The notes beneath the pieces were generated by a model that saw only the letters and a program-made list of their open reading frames with translations, had not been told where the DNA came from and made no database searches. Source: an uncultured Pirellulaceae bacterium (lineage in GTDB: Bacteria > Planctomycetota > Planctomycetia > Pirellulales > Pirellulaceae). From it: 47,164 nucleotides of DNA. The translations under genes and the position numbers were made by a program. Below, one piece after another: positions 18,028-27,344 of the stretch; within the stretch, counting starts at the first letter, position 1, and every line of letters starts with the position of its first letter. The stretch spans positions 1-47,164 of the forward strand of contig CALHPU010000065.1 in assembly GCA_938036435.1 (NCBI GenBank), read 5' to 3'.

Positions 18028-18375
18028 ATTGAGTCGGAACACAGGAGGTTGGCGTTGCCCAAGCGCATTGTGTCAGCTGATGCGAGCCGTTCAATCCGCA
18101 GTAGAAATGTTCTCCCTGTGGCGATCCCATCCACTCTCGGTTAGTGACTTCGGTGTGTCGGACCGAAGTATTCCTTGTAAGCAATTGGACCGTTCCCCGT
18201 GTCCCCGTTTCTTTCCTCGAATCGTGGAGTACCGTAGGTAAAATGAAACCTTGAAGGGATTCTGTGCGTAATATAGAGCGGCCCCTGCCGTATCCATTCA
18301 TTAAACCTTCAGATAAACTGGATTGGTGCCGATCCTAATCCAACAACGAACAGTAATTCCTCTACACTCCATCCA
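18028..18375. other. Non-coding segment in the accessory island
   Basis: Between the hemG fragment and the next operon. It contains an imperfect hairpin CTTCGGT-GTGTCGG-ACCGAAG (18148-18168). The frame from the hemG fragment ends at 18144 and has no family features. It is probably the promoter region of the 18376 gene plus decayed sequence. Confidence 0.35.
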
Positions 18376-19518
18376 ATGACGGAAATCGTCGATTTCTTGA
18401 AACCTCGGCTGGTCGGTGACCGTTTTGACGGGCATGCGATTCCGCTAGAGGTATTGAAGGATTTGTCAGTTCTTGAAGAACTGATTGTGGAGGTTGCAAA
18501 GTGGCACTTCAAGCGAGATAACCCAGAGAGAAAGCGTATCCCGAAAGGGTTCGCCGATGAAATCTCTTTGAAGGTCACCGAGATCGAACAAGGAAGCGCG
18601 ATCCCAAAGATCGTGCTAGCAATTGCCTCCGCTGGTTCAACGCTGTTTCCCAGTGACCACCGTGATTGTTTCGAAAAGGCGAAGGACTCTATCATCAAGG
18701 TGGTCGACAGCGCCGAAAAGCAGGAGCCTGTACAAGGCCTATTGAGCGATAATCATCTCGCTTATTTCGATCGGATCGGCCGAAGTCTACGCGAGGGTGA
18801 GTCGCTTGAACTCAATTATCCAGATCCCAAGCGCCCGGCACGTTTGAATAAGGCAACGAGACGTTACCTTACGCTAGCGACGTCTTCGACGCATGGTTAC
18901 ACCGAAGAGGTTCGTGTTCGCGGGCGCTTGTGCGAGGCTGACCAAGAGAAGGAAAGGTTCCACTTGCGGCTTATTGATGGCTCTCGAATTCCAGCGCCGA
19001 TCCAACCTGAACATCTCGATACGATCTTGGACGCATTCAGGACGTTCAAACAGGGATCGAGAGTCGTCATCGAAGGGGTAGGTCGCTACGCTAGGCAGAC
19101 TAGCCGTTTAATAAAACTGGAGTCCGTGGAGCATATTAGTCTGCTTGATGAGATGGACGCAGGCGCCCGTCTTGAGGAATTTAAGGTGCTCAAGAACGGG
19201 TGGCTGGAAGGCAAAGGACGAGCGCCGAAGAGTGAACACATTGATTGGCTCATAGAAGTCTTTGAGAGCTACTATCCAGATGACCTGCCTTCTCCGTTTT
19301 TCTACCCAACGCATGACGGAGGTGTGCAAGCCGAATGGTCCGTTGGGGATCACGAAGTTTCTCTTGAGATCGATTTGGCAAAACAAACTGGAGCATGGCA
19401 TCTCTTGAATATGGACACTGATAATGAATCGGAAGCGGAATTCAATTTTTCAAAGTCAGATGATTGGGCAAAGCTAGTCGTGCTGCTTCGAGAGGTAGTC
19501 GGCGAGGATCACAAATGA
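18376..19518 (+). CDS. Uncharacterised protein, first gene of a two-gene accessory operon
   Basis: 380 residues, soluble, no signal peptide. I do not recognise a named family. Three parts are visible: an N-terminal helical region (1-140) with AKWHFKRDNPERKRIPKGF and VTEIEQGSAIPKIVLAIA; a middle beta-rich region (about 170-260) with EVRVRGRLCEADQEKERFHL and QGSRVVIEGVGRYARQ; and a C-terminal domain (about 290-380) with FYPTHDGGVQAEWSVG, the sort of block seen in small accessory operons. Its stop overlaps the start of the next gene by 4 bases (ATGA), so the two products are probably made together and may form a complex. Role unknown. Confidence 0.8.
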   Translation: MTEIVDFLKPRLVGDRFDGHAIPLEVLKDLSVLEELIVEVAKWHFKRDNPERKRIPKGFADEISLKVTEIEQGSAIPKIVLAIASAGSTLFPSDHRDCFEKAKDSIIKVVDSAEKQEPVQGLLSDNHLAYFDRIGRSLREGESLELNYPDPKRPARLNKATRRYLTLATSSTHGYTEEVRVRGRLCEADQEKERFHLRLIDGSRIPAPIQPEHLDTILDAFRTFKQGSRVVIEGVGRYARQTSRLIKLESVEHISLLDEMDAGARLEEFKVLKNGWLEGKGRAPKSEHIDWLIEVFESYYPDDLPSPFFYPTHDGGVQAEWSVGDHEVSLEIDLAKQTGAWHLLNMDTDNESEAEFNFSKSDDWAKLVVLLREVVGEDHK

Positions 19519-19883
19519 ACTCCGGAACGATTTTGATACGCCAGATCCACCCGAGCTTCATCCAAGGTGGACGCGTCGGCTCGAATGCGTTTTGCCCTAC
19601 ATCGAAAGATGAAGGTAAGCTGTCAACTTATGACGGCGATAAGATTGACGCAAAAGCAGCATGGCAGCACTACACTGAAGATTTGGGGCACGAGTCCGCT
19701 GGCGCTTACGGTGTTAGTGTTGGCGAATGCGAATTACTGGAATTGCCGGTAGCAGAAGATCCAGCACCTTTTCCCGAACACGTTCTTATAGACTTCAGCG
19801 CGTTGGGCAGCAGTGCTGTCAAAAAGAAAAGTAAGAAGCTTCGTAAGTTTGCTGTTGATCGAGACTGGCTCTATCAATCATGA
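19515..19883 (+). CDS. Uncharacterised 122-residue partner protein
   Basis: Starts with ATG overlapping the previous stop. MNSGTILIRQIHPSFIQGG, GSNAFCPTSKDEGKLSTYDG, YTEDLGHESAGAYGVSVGE and a closing basic KKKSKKLRKFAVDRDWLYQ give a compact conserved-looking protein. I recall similar hypothetical proteins in other bacteria, always small, but no proven function. The frame continues upstream to 19464 inside the first gene; I chose 19515 because of the ATGA coupling and the protein start. Tight coupling to the 380-residue protein makes a two-component accessory system (for example toxin-antitoxin or defence) possible but unproven. Confidence 0.78.
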   Translation: MNSGTILIRQIHPSFIQGGRVGSNAFCPTSKDEGKLSTYDGDKIDAKAAWQHYTEDLGHESAGAYGVSVGECELLELPVAEDPAPFPEHVLIDFSALGSSAVKKKSKKLRKFAVDRDWLYQS

Positions 19884-20234
19884 ATTCTCGTTGGCCTCCC
19901 AGATGTCTACGTTGCCCGTGCCTAGGCATTGGCGGAGGCCCAAAGTCGATTTGGGACAACTGCCTACCTAGATCGCCAAAACAGCTAAGTTACAACTGGT
20001 TAACAGAGACAGAAAGTGCAGTAATAGACGAGGCGAAGGAAAATGGGACGCGACGCAATAGCGGAGTCCACGGCTTCTCGCTTCGGTCACATCGACCGAG
20101 GGGATTTCAAGCTGGTGACGGTGGCTGAAGCTATGCTGTTCAGAATCCGTTTGCCGGCTGAGACCGCGCATGCTGTCCAAACAACCACGGGAGCATTCGC
20201 AGAAGAAAGTTGTTGAGATGCCAACTTATTGCAT
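19884..20234. other. Decayed coding sequence between the accessory operon and mqnE
   Basis: An 82-codon frame starts at 19880 with a 4-base overlap (ATGA) but reads poorly. In other frames short protein-like pieces appear: LPDVYVARA then a TAG then ALAEAQSRFGTTAYLDRQ (from about 19890), and GDFKLVTVAEAMLFRIRLPA (from about 20095). This pattern suggests a frameshifted, dying gene. Family not identified. Confidence 0.4.
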
Positions 20235-21380
20235 CTACGCGTTGACCACGATCTCTTCACCGAGTGACCACTTCAGCCGGTCGGCAAGATCGCGCTCGAT
20301 ACGCTTGTAGGTCGTGCTGCGTTCGATGGGCTCGCGGCCCGCTTCGCGGATCAATGCTTCTAGTTTTTCGACCGACAAGAACTCAGGTGTCGTCGCACCC
20401 GCGTCGTGGTAGATCAACTCGTGCCGGACTGTGCCGTCCAAGTCGTCCGCACCGTAGGCGAGCGCTGCCTGAGCGGTGCCAATGCCCAACATGATCCAGT
20501 AGGCCTTGATGTGATCAACGTTGTCCAACATCAATCGGCTGACCGCGATGGTTCGCAAGTCTTCGACCGACGTAGGTTTTTTGATGTGAGAGAGTCCGGT
20601 GTTCTCCGGATGAAACGCCAATGGGATGAAGGTTTGAAAACCTCCCGTTTCGTCTTGAAGCTCACGCAAACGAATCAAATGGTCGATGCGGTGAAACGGT
20701 TTTTCGATGTGCCCGTATAGCATCGTGCAGTTGGTGCGAATGCCCAATTGATGAGCAGTGCGGTGGATGTTGAACCAGTTTTTAGAATCGGCTTTGTGCT
20801 CGCAGATTTTGTCCCGCACCTCCGGATGGAAAATTTCGGCTCCTCCACCGGGGAGGCTACCGAGTCCCGCATCCTTGAGCTCGGTCAGGATCTCGGCCAT
20901 CGGCTTCTTGGTCAGGAACTCAAACCAATTCAACTCGACGGCCGTCCAGCCTTTGAGATGGATCTGCGGGTAAGCGTCATGCAAAATCTGCAAAGTGTTC
21001 TTGTACCATTCAAATTTCTTCTGATGGTGCAGTCCGCCGACGACATGCATTTCGGTACAGCCATTGGCGACCGCTTCAGCCCCGCGCGCGAGGATTTGTT
21101 CGTCTGACATCACGTAGCTTTTCTCGCTACGCAGATCTGAGCGGAAGGCGCAGAACGTACAGCGGTATACGCAGACGTTAGTCGTATTGAGATGTGTGTT
21201 GATGTTGTAGTAGGTTGCGTTGCCACTTTTGCGTTCGCGCACCAAATTGGCCAGTTGCCCGATATCGTTGAGCGGAATTTCTGGATCGTAAAGCAGCATG
21301 CCATCGTCCATGCTCAGACGCTCGCCCGATTCGACTTTTTCCTGAATGGTCGCCAATCTTGGGTCAACGGTATAAATCAT
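20235..21380 (-). CDS. mqnE: Aminofutalosine synthase
   Basis: Radical SAM enzyme of the futalosine route to menaquinone; it joins the adenosyl part of SAM to 3-[(1-carboxyvinyl)oxy]benzoate. 381 residues. The cluster cysteines are Cys70, Cys74 and Cys77 in NTTNVCVYRCTFCAF, preceded by YYNINTHL; MHVVGGLHHQKKFEWYKN and GLGSLPGGGAEIFHPEVR match MqnE better than MqnC, whose cluster region differs. ATG at 21380 has an AGAAGAG-like ribosome site. It is the last gene of the minus-strand operon menG-ubiX-mqnP-mqnE. Confidence 0.93.
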   Translation of the reverse strand: MIYTVDPRLATIQEKVESGERLSMDDGMLLYDPEIPLNDIGQLANLVRERKSGNATYYNINTHLNTTNVCVYRCTFCAFRSDLRSEKSYVMSDEQILARGAEAVANGCTEMHVVGGLHHQKKFEWYKNTLQILHDAYPQIHLKGWTAVELNWFEFLTKKPMAEILTELKDAGLGSLPGGGAEIFHPEVRDKICEHKADSKNWFNIHRTAHQLGIRTNCTMLYGHIEKPFHRIDHLIRLRELQDETGGFQTFIPLAFHPENTGLSHIKKPTSVEDLRTIAVSRLMLDNVDHIKAYWIMLGIGTAQAALAYGADDLDGTVRHELIYHDAGATTPEFLSVEKLEALIREAGREPIERSTTYKRIERDLADRLKWSLGEEIVVNA

Positions 21381-21537
21381 TGAAAACTCTTCTTTGTCTC
21401 TGTGGTTTTGTCGCGTTTTAATGCGTAAGTGCGAACGGTCAATCTATTTATCAACCGCAAAAAAGTCCACCTCATCTCAACCGTTTGCGGTCAAACGGGA
21501 AGTAATTTGCGTCCCGAGCAACCTTCCATATGGGCCG

Positions 21538-22461
21538 CTAAATGACAAGTAAGTCAATCAATCCTATCGTTAGTAACCCCATGCTGATTACCGAATTAAC
21601 ATTAAAAAAAGCGGCGTTTACCCGTGTCAAATCGTCCGGCCTGACCAACGAGTGCTCGTAAATCAGCAATCCGCAAAGGCACGCGATGCCGATCCAATAC
21701 AGCCAGCCAAAACCTAGCTGCGGTCCACACCACTGGCCTAACAACGGCAAGAGGATTAGCAAACCGATCATCACCGCATGACAGACGGCCGCCAATCGCA
21801 GCGCACCGGCAATGCCCAACAGCACCGGAATGCTGTTGAGCTTTTTTTCTCGGTCGTATTGATAGTCTTGGCAGGCATAGATCATGTCGAATCCTGCCAC
21901 CCAAAACAGAACCGCCAGCCCAAGAACCACCGCTGGCGCGAGATCTTCCGGCTGATCGATCACGACCAAACCGCGGATCGCCACCCAAGCACAAACGGGG
22001 GCAAGAGCCAGCGCCATTCCCAGCCAGAAATGAGCCAGCGCGGTGAAGCGTTTGGTGTAGCTGTACCCAAGTAGTACTAGCAGCACCGGCACAGAGACCG
22101 CCAGCGGCAGCCAGTTGGGTAGGAACAGTGCGTTGCCAGCAAAAAAAAGTGCGGCTGATCCGAGAGTGAATAACCAAACCGAGCCAACGGACAGTTTTCC
22201 CGCAGGTAGATGACGTCCGGCGGTGCGTGGGTTTTCTGCATCGATCCAACGATCAACCAACCGATTAAACGCCATGGCGGCGCTGCGGGCACCAACCATG
22301 CAGACCACGATTCCAACAAGGTGCCACCAGCGAAAATGAATAGGGATGTCGCTACTGACCGGAGCCACCCACGCCATCACCGCCGCGAGAATTGCGAATG
22401 GCATCGCGAAGATCGTGTGGCTGAAGCGAATCATCTCCAGAATGTTTTTTAGTTTGTTCAA
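21538..22461 (-). CDS. mqnP: UbiA-family prenyltransferase of menaquinone synthesis
   Basis: Integral membrane enzyme (about nine hydrophobic segments) that adds the polyprenyl tail. 307 residues. The two Asp-rich diphosphate motifs are present: NRLVDRWIDAENPRTAGR (about residues 65-82) and DMIYACQDYQYDREKKLNS (about 190-208). It was probably called 4-hydroxybenzoate polyprenyltransferase on homology alone, but the neighbours mqnE, ubiX and menG point to the 1,4-dihydroxy-6-naphthoate substrate of the futalosine route. It sits between ubiX and mqnE. Confidence 0.9.
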   Translation of the reverse strand: MNKLKNILEMIRFSHTIFAMPFAILAAVMAWVAPVSSDIPIHFRWWHLVGIVVCMVGARSAAMAFNRLVDRWIDAENPRTAGRHLPAGKLSVGSVWLFTLGSAALFFAGNALFLPNWLPLAVSVPVLLVLLGYSYTKRFTALAHFWLGMALALAPVCAWVAIRGLVVIDQPEDLAPAVVLGLAVLFWVAGFDMIYACQDYQYDREKKLNSIPVLLGIAGALRLAAVCHAVMIGLLILLPLLGQWCGPQLGFGWLYWIGIACLCGLLIYEHSLVRPDDLTRVNAAFFNVNSVISMGLLTIGLIDLLVI

Positions 22462-22506
22462 GATACGTAGCTGCGGTTTTTAACCGTAGAAAATTTGTGT
22501 TGATCA

Positions 22507-22525
22507 ATTCGGTTGAAAACCGAAT
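22507..22525. repeat. Triloop hairpin directly after ubiX
   Basis: ATTCGGTT-GAA-AACCGAAT, an 8-bp stem with a 3-base loop, abutting the ubiX stop codon (22526-22528). It is followed on the plus strand by CTACG. The same core, TTCGGTT...AACCGAATCTAC, recurs after hpt at 39721-39741, so it belongs to a dispersed family. It could stop or stabilise part of the operon transcript. Confidence 0.7.
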
Positions 22526-23140
22526 CTACGCGCCCCAACGTTTGATCAAATCGTGCTCGATATCGAGGTGATCCAAAATTCGTGCCACCACAAAATTGAT
22601 CATGTCGTCGATGGTTTTGGCTTCATGGTAGAAACCGGGTGACGCAGGAAGAATCGTCGCGCCGGCTTGGCAAGTCTTAAGCATGTTTTCGATCTGAATC
22701 TGTGACAGCGGCGTTTCACGCGGTACCAAAATCAACGGCCTCCGCTCTTTCAAATGCACATCAGCGGCGCGTTGAATCAAGTTGCGACTGGCGGCGGTGG
22801 CAATGCCGCTCATCGTACTACCGGAGCATGGACAGACGACCATCGCACGCGTCTTAAACGCACCACTGGCTATCGGCGTCATGAAATCGCCGTGGTGGTA
22901 GTATCGAACCTGATCCGTTTCGCTGGCGCCGGGCACCAACTGATTCAGCTGGAAATTTTTAAGATCAACGTCGATTCCCATTTCGTGCTTGAGAACCAAC
23001 TTTCCGGATTGACTGATCGTCAGATGAACTTGAACATCAGTCCGCAATAGCGTTTCGATTAAGCGCTGCCCGTAAGCCACGCCGCTGGCTCCAGTGATCG
23101 CGACCACCAGAGGCAAACTCGCATTGTTGCTGGCCGACAT
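22526..23140 (-). CDS. ubiX: UbiX-type flavin prenyltransferase
   Basis: Makes prenylated FMN, the cofactor of UbiD-type decarboxylases, which the futalosine route needs for its decarboxylation step. 204 residues: VVAITGASGVAYGQRLIETL (FMN-binding start), then MVVCPCSGSTMSGIATAAS, LKERRPLILVPRETPLSQIQ and ILPASPGFYH, all UbiX hallmarks. It starts 2 bases after the menG stop, so translation is probably coupled. The UbiD-like partner is not in the window. Confidence 0.94.
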   Translation of the reverse strand: MSASNNASLPLVVAITGASGVAYGQRLIETLLRTDVQVHLTISQSGKLVLKHEMGIDVDLKNFQLNQLVPGASETDQVRYYHHGDFMTPIASGAFKTRAMVVCPCSGSTMSGIATAASRNLIQRAADVHLKERRPLILVPRETPLSQIQIENMLKTCQAGATILPASPGFYHEAKTIDDMINFVVARILDHLDIEHDLIKRWGA

Positions 23141-23142
23141 GT

Positions 23143-23847
23143 CTATTTGACTCCCACGTAAAGCGTCGCGATACCAAAAGTCAACGGATAGAAATCAACT
23201 TGGCTCAATCCGGCCTGTTTCATTTTATCTGCCAGCGCCTCGTAGCAGGGGAACTCACCGACACTGTCGGGCAGATAGTCGTAAGCGTTAGATTCGTTGG
23301 GCGCTAACGCCCGTCCGATTCTTGGCAGGATGTTTTTGAAGTACCAGCCGTAGAGACCTTTGATGGGTTGTCGTCGAGGAACCGAAAATTCCAACACGGC
23401 CACTTTGCCCCCCGGTTTGCAGACGCGCGTCATCTCGCGCAGTCCCTGATCGGTGTCGGCAACGTTTCTCAGACCAAATGCCACGCTGACGATTTGAAAC
23501 AGGTCTGAGTCGAAGGGTAAATTCTGAGCGTCTGCCTCAATAAATTGGACCTGTGAGTCTCGGTCTTTCTTCTTTTTTTCTCCAACGTCAAGCATGCCAA
23601 AACAGAAATCCGACGCCATCACGGGAACTTTTGAATCGGTCTTTTTCTCATAGGCAAATGCTAGATCGCCAGTCCCGCTACAGACGTCGAGAATTGGATC
23701 GGCTTGATTGGGCGCCGTTTTTCGCACCGTCAGCCACCGCCAATACTTGTCGACATTCATCGACAGCAAATGATTCATGCGGTCATAGTTGGGCGCAATA
23801 TCGCCAAACATTTTTCGCACGCGCTGGTTGGATTTATCAACTGCCAT
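23143..23847 (-). CDS. menG: Demethylmenaquinone methyltransferase
   Basis: SAM-dependent C-methylation that completes menaquinone (UbiE/MenG family). 234 residues from the ATG at 23847; a TTG one codon earlier was rejected. FGDIAPNYDRMNHLLSMN and the SAM loop ILDVCSGTGDLAFAY are near the N-terminus; FGLRNVADTDQGLREMTRV is the family signature, followed by PGGKVAVLEFSVP. It is the first gene of the four-gene operon, with its promoter in the 171 bases shared with divergent comB. Confidence 0.94.
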   Translation of the reverse strand: MAVDKSNQRVRKMFGDIAPNYDRMNHLLSMNVDKYWRWLTVRKTAPNQADPILDVCSGTGDLAFAYEKKTDSKVPVMASDFCFGMLDVGEKKKKDRDSQVQFIEADAQNLPFDSDLFQIVSVAFGLRNVADTDQGLREMTRVCKPGGKVAVLEFSVPRRQPIKGLYGWYFKNILPRIGRALAPNESNAYDYLPDSVGEFPCYEALADKMKQAGLSQVDFYPLTFGIATLYVGVK

Positions 23848-24018
23848 CAAAAGTAGTTTCTGCTTGGTTGGATAGTCGGCTCAATCACGGGGTCGTCACG
23901 GCGGCAGCACCGACTACCTGCCCTTCTCATGACCGGGCTAAACAAGATACATTAACGGCGTCAAAATTGACACAGTCCGTTTGTTGCTATCCTGCCTCTT
24001 AAAGAAATCTCACCCGCC

Positions 24019-24774
24019 GTGTCTGCTCCTGCCGCCCGTTTTGATGTTGCTTTGTTGCCCGCCGCTGCCGAACCGCTGGAGGACACAGTCGTTGTGGTGG
24101 TCGATGTGTTGCGAGCCACGACCACAATCGTTTCCGCATTGTCCAATGGCGCGGCAGAAGTCATCCCCGCTCCCTCGGTTGACGCGGCGCGAGAACTCCA
24201 TCAACAGCTGGGTGCCGGTTCGATCATTGGCGGGGAACGGCAAGGCAAAATCGTGGACGGGTTCCATCAGGGAAATTCTCCTGTCGAATACACATCGGAA
24301 GTGGTTGAAGGCAAACAATTGATTTTGGCCACGACCAATGGCACCGTGGCAATGGAGCAGTGTCGGGCGGCGCGAAAGGTGATCATCGGGGCGATGGTCA
24401 ACGTCGATGCGGTGGCCGATCACGTATACGCTGAGGAAAAGGTTTGCGTGATGTGTTCGGGGACGGACCGCATCATCACTAGCGAAGACGTTTGTTTTGC
24501 TGGATTGTTGTTGCAGCGCGTTTTGGAGAAACGAGCGGCTGCTGAATTGACGCCGCCATTTTTAACCGACGCCGCCTCCATCGCACTGGATCATTGGCAA
24601 AGTGTTGATCGGCAAGTACAAGATGGAAATCCACTTGCCGATTTCTTCCGCGCGGCGCGTGGCGGAATCAATCTGGTGCGCATCGGTCATGATGCTGATA
24701 TTGTGTTTGCCTCCACGATCGACAGTTTCACTTCGGTGCCTGTGCTTGATCTTGAGCGTTGGACCATTCGTTAG
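24019..24774 (+). CDS. comB: 2-phosphosulfolactate phosphatase (ComB family)
   Basis: Dephosphorylates 2-phosphosulfolactate to sulfolactate; in archaea this is part of coenzyme M synthesis, and in bacteria it is part of sulfonate metabolism. 251 residues. VVVVDVLRATTTIVSAL and the signature GERQGKIVDGFHQGNSPVEY are clear, with LATTNGTVAME, and VMCSGTDRIITSEDVCFAGL near the middle. It starts with GTG at 24019. No other sulfolactate gene is nearby, so the local role is open. It diverges from menG and precedes the xylanase by about 106 bases. Confidence 0.9.
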   Translation: MSAPAARFDVALLPAAAEPLEDTVVVVVDVLRATTTIVSALSNGAAEVIPAPSVDAARELHQQLGAGSIIGGERQGKIVDGFHQGNSPVEYTSEVVEGKQLILATTNGTVAMEQCRAARKVIIGAMVNVDAVADHVYAEEKVCVMCSGTDRIITSEDVCFAGLLLQRVLEKRAAAELTPPFLTDAASIALDHWQSVDRQVQDGNPLADFFRAARGGINLVRIGHDADIVFASTIDSFTSVPVLDLERWTIR

Positions 24775-24880
24775 CCCAGCAAGTAATTGGTGTTCTAAAT
24801 CCTTTGCCAAATTAAAAGGGTATGTTTACCTCAAACGCGAGGTCATAATCGAGGAGTCAAACTCACTTCCGGAGAACTCG

Positions 24881-26701
24881 ATGAAATACCGTCCTGCCTT
24901 GCGCGTGCTTCTCTACTCAATTGTCTCATTATCGTCCCTCCTCTTGTTCGTTAATCTGTTACACGCAGAGAAACCTTTTGAATCGCTTCCGGCGGGAGGA
25001 CAGCGACTGGTTGCGTTGGAGAAAACAGCACCCGATCGCCTGAACGTTAATCTGGGCGGCGGGAAGCTTGGTCAAAAGAAAGTGCTCGATGTCGATCACT
25101 CGGCCTTTTCCCAATCGTTGCAGGTGCAGTTGACCGCACAGCCAGAAAATACTTGGGACACGAGTATTAGTACGGTTACGACAGAGGCCGTGAACAAAGG
25201 CGACGCGCTGTTGATCGGCTTTTGGGCGCGTGGCAAGCCGCTTGAAGGAGTTGGAGGTGGTGTGGCTGAAGTGGTCTTTGAACTCAACGGGCCGCCGCAC
25301 ACCAAGAGCGTGCAATACTTGGTGGAAACTCCAAGTGACGGTTCGTGGCAGCACTATTGGGTCAGATTCCGAAGCATCGACGACTATGCCGCCGAGGGGG
25401 CAACGGTCACATTTCAGACGGGGTATCTCAAAGAAGAATTTGAGTTGGCCGGCCTAGAAGTGTGGAACTACGGCGATGCAGAATTTGAATCATTGCCCCA
25501 TACACCGTTGACCTACGCCGGGCGTGAACTGGATGCCGATTGGCGAACCGAGGCGGATGAGCGTATCGACCAGATTCGAAAATCGGATCTTGAGGTTAAG
25601 GTCCTCGACGCCGATGGAAATCCAATTGCGGGTGCTTCGGTGCGCGTCCGCCAGAAATCTCATGCTTTTGATTTTGGGACGGCCACTTCATCGCAAATGA
25701 TCGTCGGTGACCACGAACAGAAATCGAAATACTGTGAAGTGCTGTTGGAGTATTTCAATGTCGCCACGATTGAAAATGGACTTAAGTGGATGAGTTGGGA
25801 CAAGCATCCCGGCAATCAGCCCCAAACGTTGGCGGCTATGGAGTGGTTGAATGAGAACAATATCGCCGTGCGTGGCCATGTGATGGTATGGCCGGGGCAT
25901 CGTTACCTGCCGGAATGGATCAAAACGATTGAAGGCCAACCGGAGACGCTATCCAAAGTCATCGATGGCCATATTCGTGAAGTCGGTTATGCAACGCAAG
26001 GTAAGTTGCGTGATTGGGATGTGGTCAATGAAATTTTTGACAATCGAGATCTAACCAACGTGCTGGGTGACGAGGCGGCGATACATTGGTTTCAGGAAGC
26101 GCGTCGGGTCGCTCCGGGGGTGGATCTGTACTACAACGACTACGCTGGGTTGGTGCGAGGCGGACATCCGACCGCTCATAAAGATCATTTCGAGAAAACG
26201 GTTAAGTACTTGATTGATAACGGAGCACCAATCGATGGCATCGGCATCCAAGGACATTTCGGCGCGTTGCTGACACCTCCAGTCCGACTGGTTTCGGAAC
26301 TTGACCGCTGGAACGCGTTGGGGCTCAAGATTCAGATCACCGAGTTTGATGTGACGGTTCCGAACGAGCAGTTGCGGGCGGATTTCGCGCGCGATTTTTT
26401 GATCGCATGTTTTAGCCACCAAGCAGTCGACGGCATCGTGACTTGGGGTTTTTGGGAATCCGCTCATTGGGAACCCAAAGCAGCACTGTTTGACGCTCAG
26501 TGGAATCCCACACTTATTGGCCAGCATTGGATTGAACTGACCAAGAAACGCTGGTGGACCGACGAGAAGATGACCACCGACGAGGACGGCAAGTTGAATC
26601 TGCGCGGGTTCAAGGGGACTTATTTGGTCGAGTGCAATGGTGTCACCGAAGCGCTGACCCTTGGCGATGAAAGAGCGTCGGTAACGTTGAGGCTAAAGTG
26701 A
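24881..26701 (+). CDS. Secreted endo-1,4-beta-xylanase, GH10
   Basis: Cuts xylan backbones outside the cytoplasm. 606 residues; signal peptide about residues 1-29 (VLLYSIVSLSSLLLFVNLLHA). Residues about 45-205 form a beta-sandwich, carbohydrate-binding-like region; the GH10 barrel follows from about 240, starting FDFGTATSSQMIVG. Acid/base Glu384 lies in WDVVNE and nucleophile Glu488 in ITEFDV; IVTWGFWESAHWEP is also typical. The frame continues upstream inside comB, but the ATG at 24881 has GGAGAAC 5 bases before it and directly precedes the signal peptide. Confidence 0.94.
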   Translation: MKYRPALRVLLYSIVSLSSLLLFVNLLHAEKPFESLPAGGQRLVALEKTAPDRLNVNLGGGKLGQKKVLDVDHSAFSQSLQVQLTAQPENTWDTSISTVTTEAVNKGDALLIGFWARGKPLEGVGGGVAEVVFELNGPPHTKSVQYLVETPSDGSWQHYWVRFRSIDDYAAEGATVTFQTGYLKEEFELAGLEVWNYGDAEFESLPHTPLTYAGRELDADWRTEADERIDQIRKSDLEVKVLDADGNPIAGASVRVRQKSHAFDFGTATSSQMIVGDHEQKSKYCEVLLEYFNVATIENGLKWMSWDKHPGNQPQTLAAMEWLNENNIAVRGHVMVWPGHRYLPEWIKTIEGQPETLSKVIDGHIREVGYATQGKLRDWDVVNEIFDNRDLTNVLGDEAAIHWFQEARRVAPGVDLYYNDYAGLVRGGHPTAHKDHFEKTVKYLIDNGAPIDGIGIQGHFGALLTPPVRLVSELDRWNALGLKIQITEFDVTVPNEQLRADFARDFLIACFSHQAVDGIVTWGFWESAHWEPKAALFDAQWNPTLIGQHWIELTKKRWWTDEKMTTDEDGKLNLRGFKGTYLVECNGVTEALTLGDERASVTLRLK

Positions 26702-27344
26702 AAGCTTTGGGGTGGTGGCATGCAAACGTTTGAGCGCTGCGGTGGCCGAAGTTTTGAATGCAAAATAAAAGAGCCCTCTGATTGCTTAGCCCGCTCGGGC
26801 CTCAGGTGCGTTTTTTTAACGACTGGATTTCCTGAGCTACGCACGTTCGAGACGGTATTGAGCGTGGCTTGAACCACGCCGGGTTCTTTGAGTTCGTCGG
26901 CTTTCGGGGTGCTAGAGGTGCTGAAAAAAATCTAGCGCAGATGCTTCTCGTTCAAGAAACAACGCGCTGGCACGGCCACAAAGGCTATCGACAATAATCG
27001 GGCGAAGTCGGTCTGGTGAATAGCGCCGTAGAAAGCAACCTCATGAGAGTGATTTGTTTGCATCATGACTCCTCGAAACCAGTTCGTGTTGGGCCTATTT
27101 CGCTATCCTTTAACGCGAGTTCCGTTGCGTCACTTGGTGAGTGGGACTTTGTTGATCAGCGCCACGGGCAAAATTGTGCTTTTTACAAATCGTACGGCCA
27201 TTTTGATAAAGAAACGGCCGAAAGTTGCGGTGTGAGGCTTTCCTTTGTCCATCGAAACTCATCTATCGGAAGGCCTTAGCGGCGACTAAAATCTCAAGCT
27301 TTCGACCCTTTACCCATACTTCGTGAAAGACACCAGGCCATCCT
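26702..27344. other. Long intergenic region before glyS
   Basis: About 640 bases. GCCCG-CT-CGGGC (26794-26805) followed within about 12 bases by a run of seven T may end the xylanase transcript. GCTAGA at 26911-26916 is inverted at 26931-26936. An 87-codon frame at 27016-27279 has no recognisable features and I do not call it. I see no RNA gene. Confidence 0.35.

Noticed and set aside
27016..27279. 87-codon frame before glyS
   Set aside because: No recognisable domain, composition like intergenic DNA, and no ribosome site.
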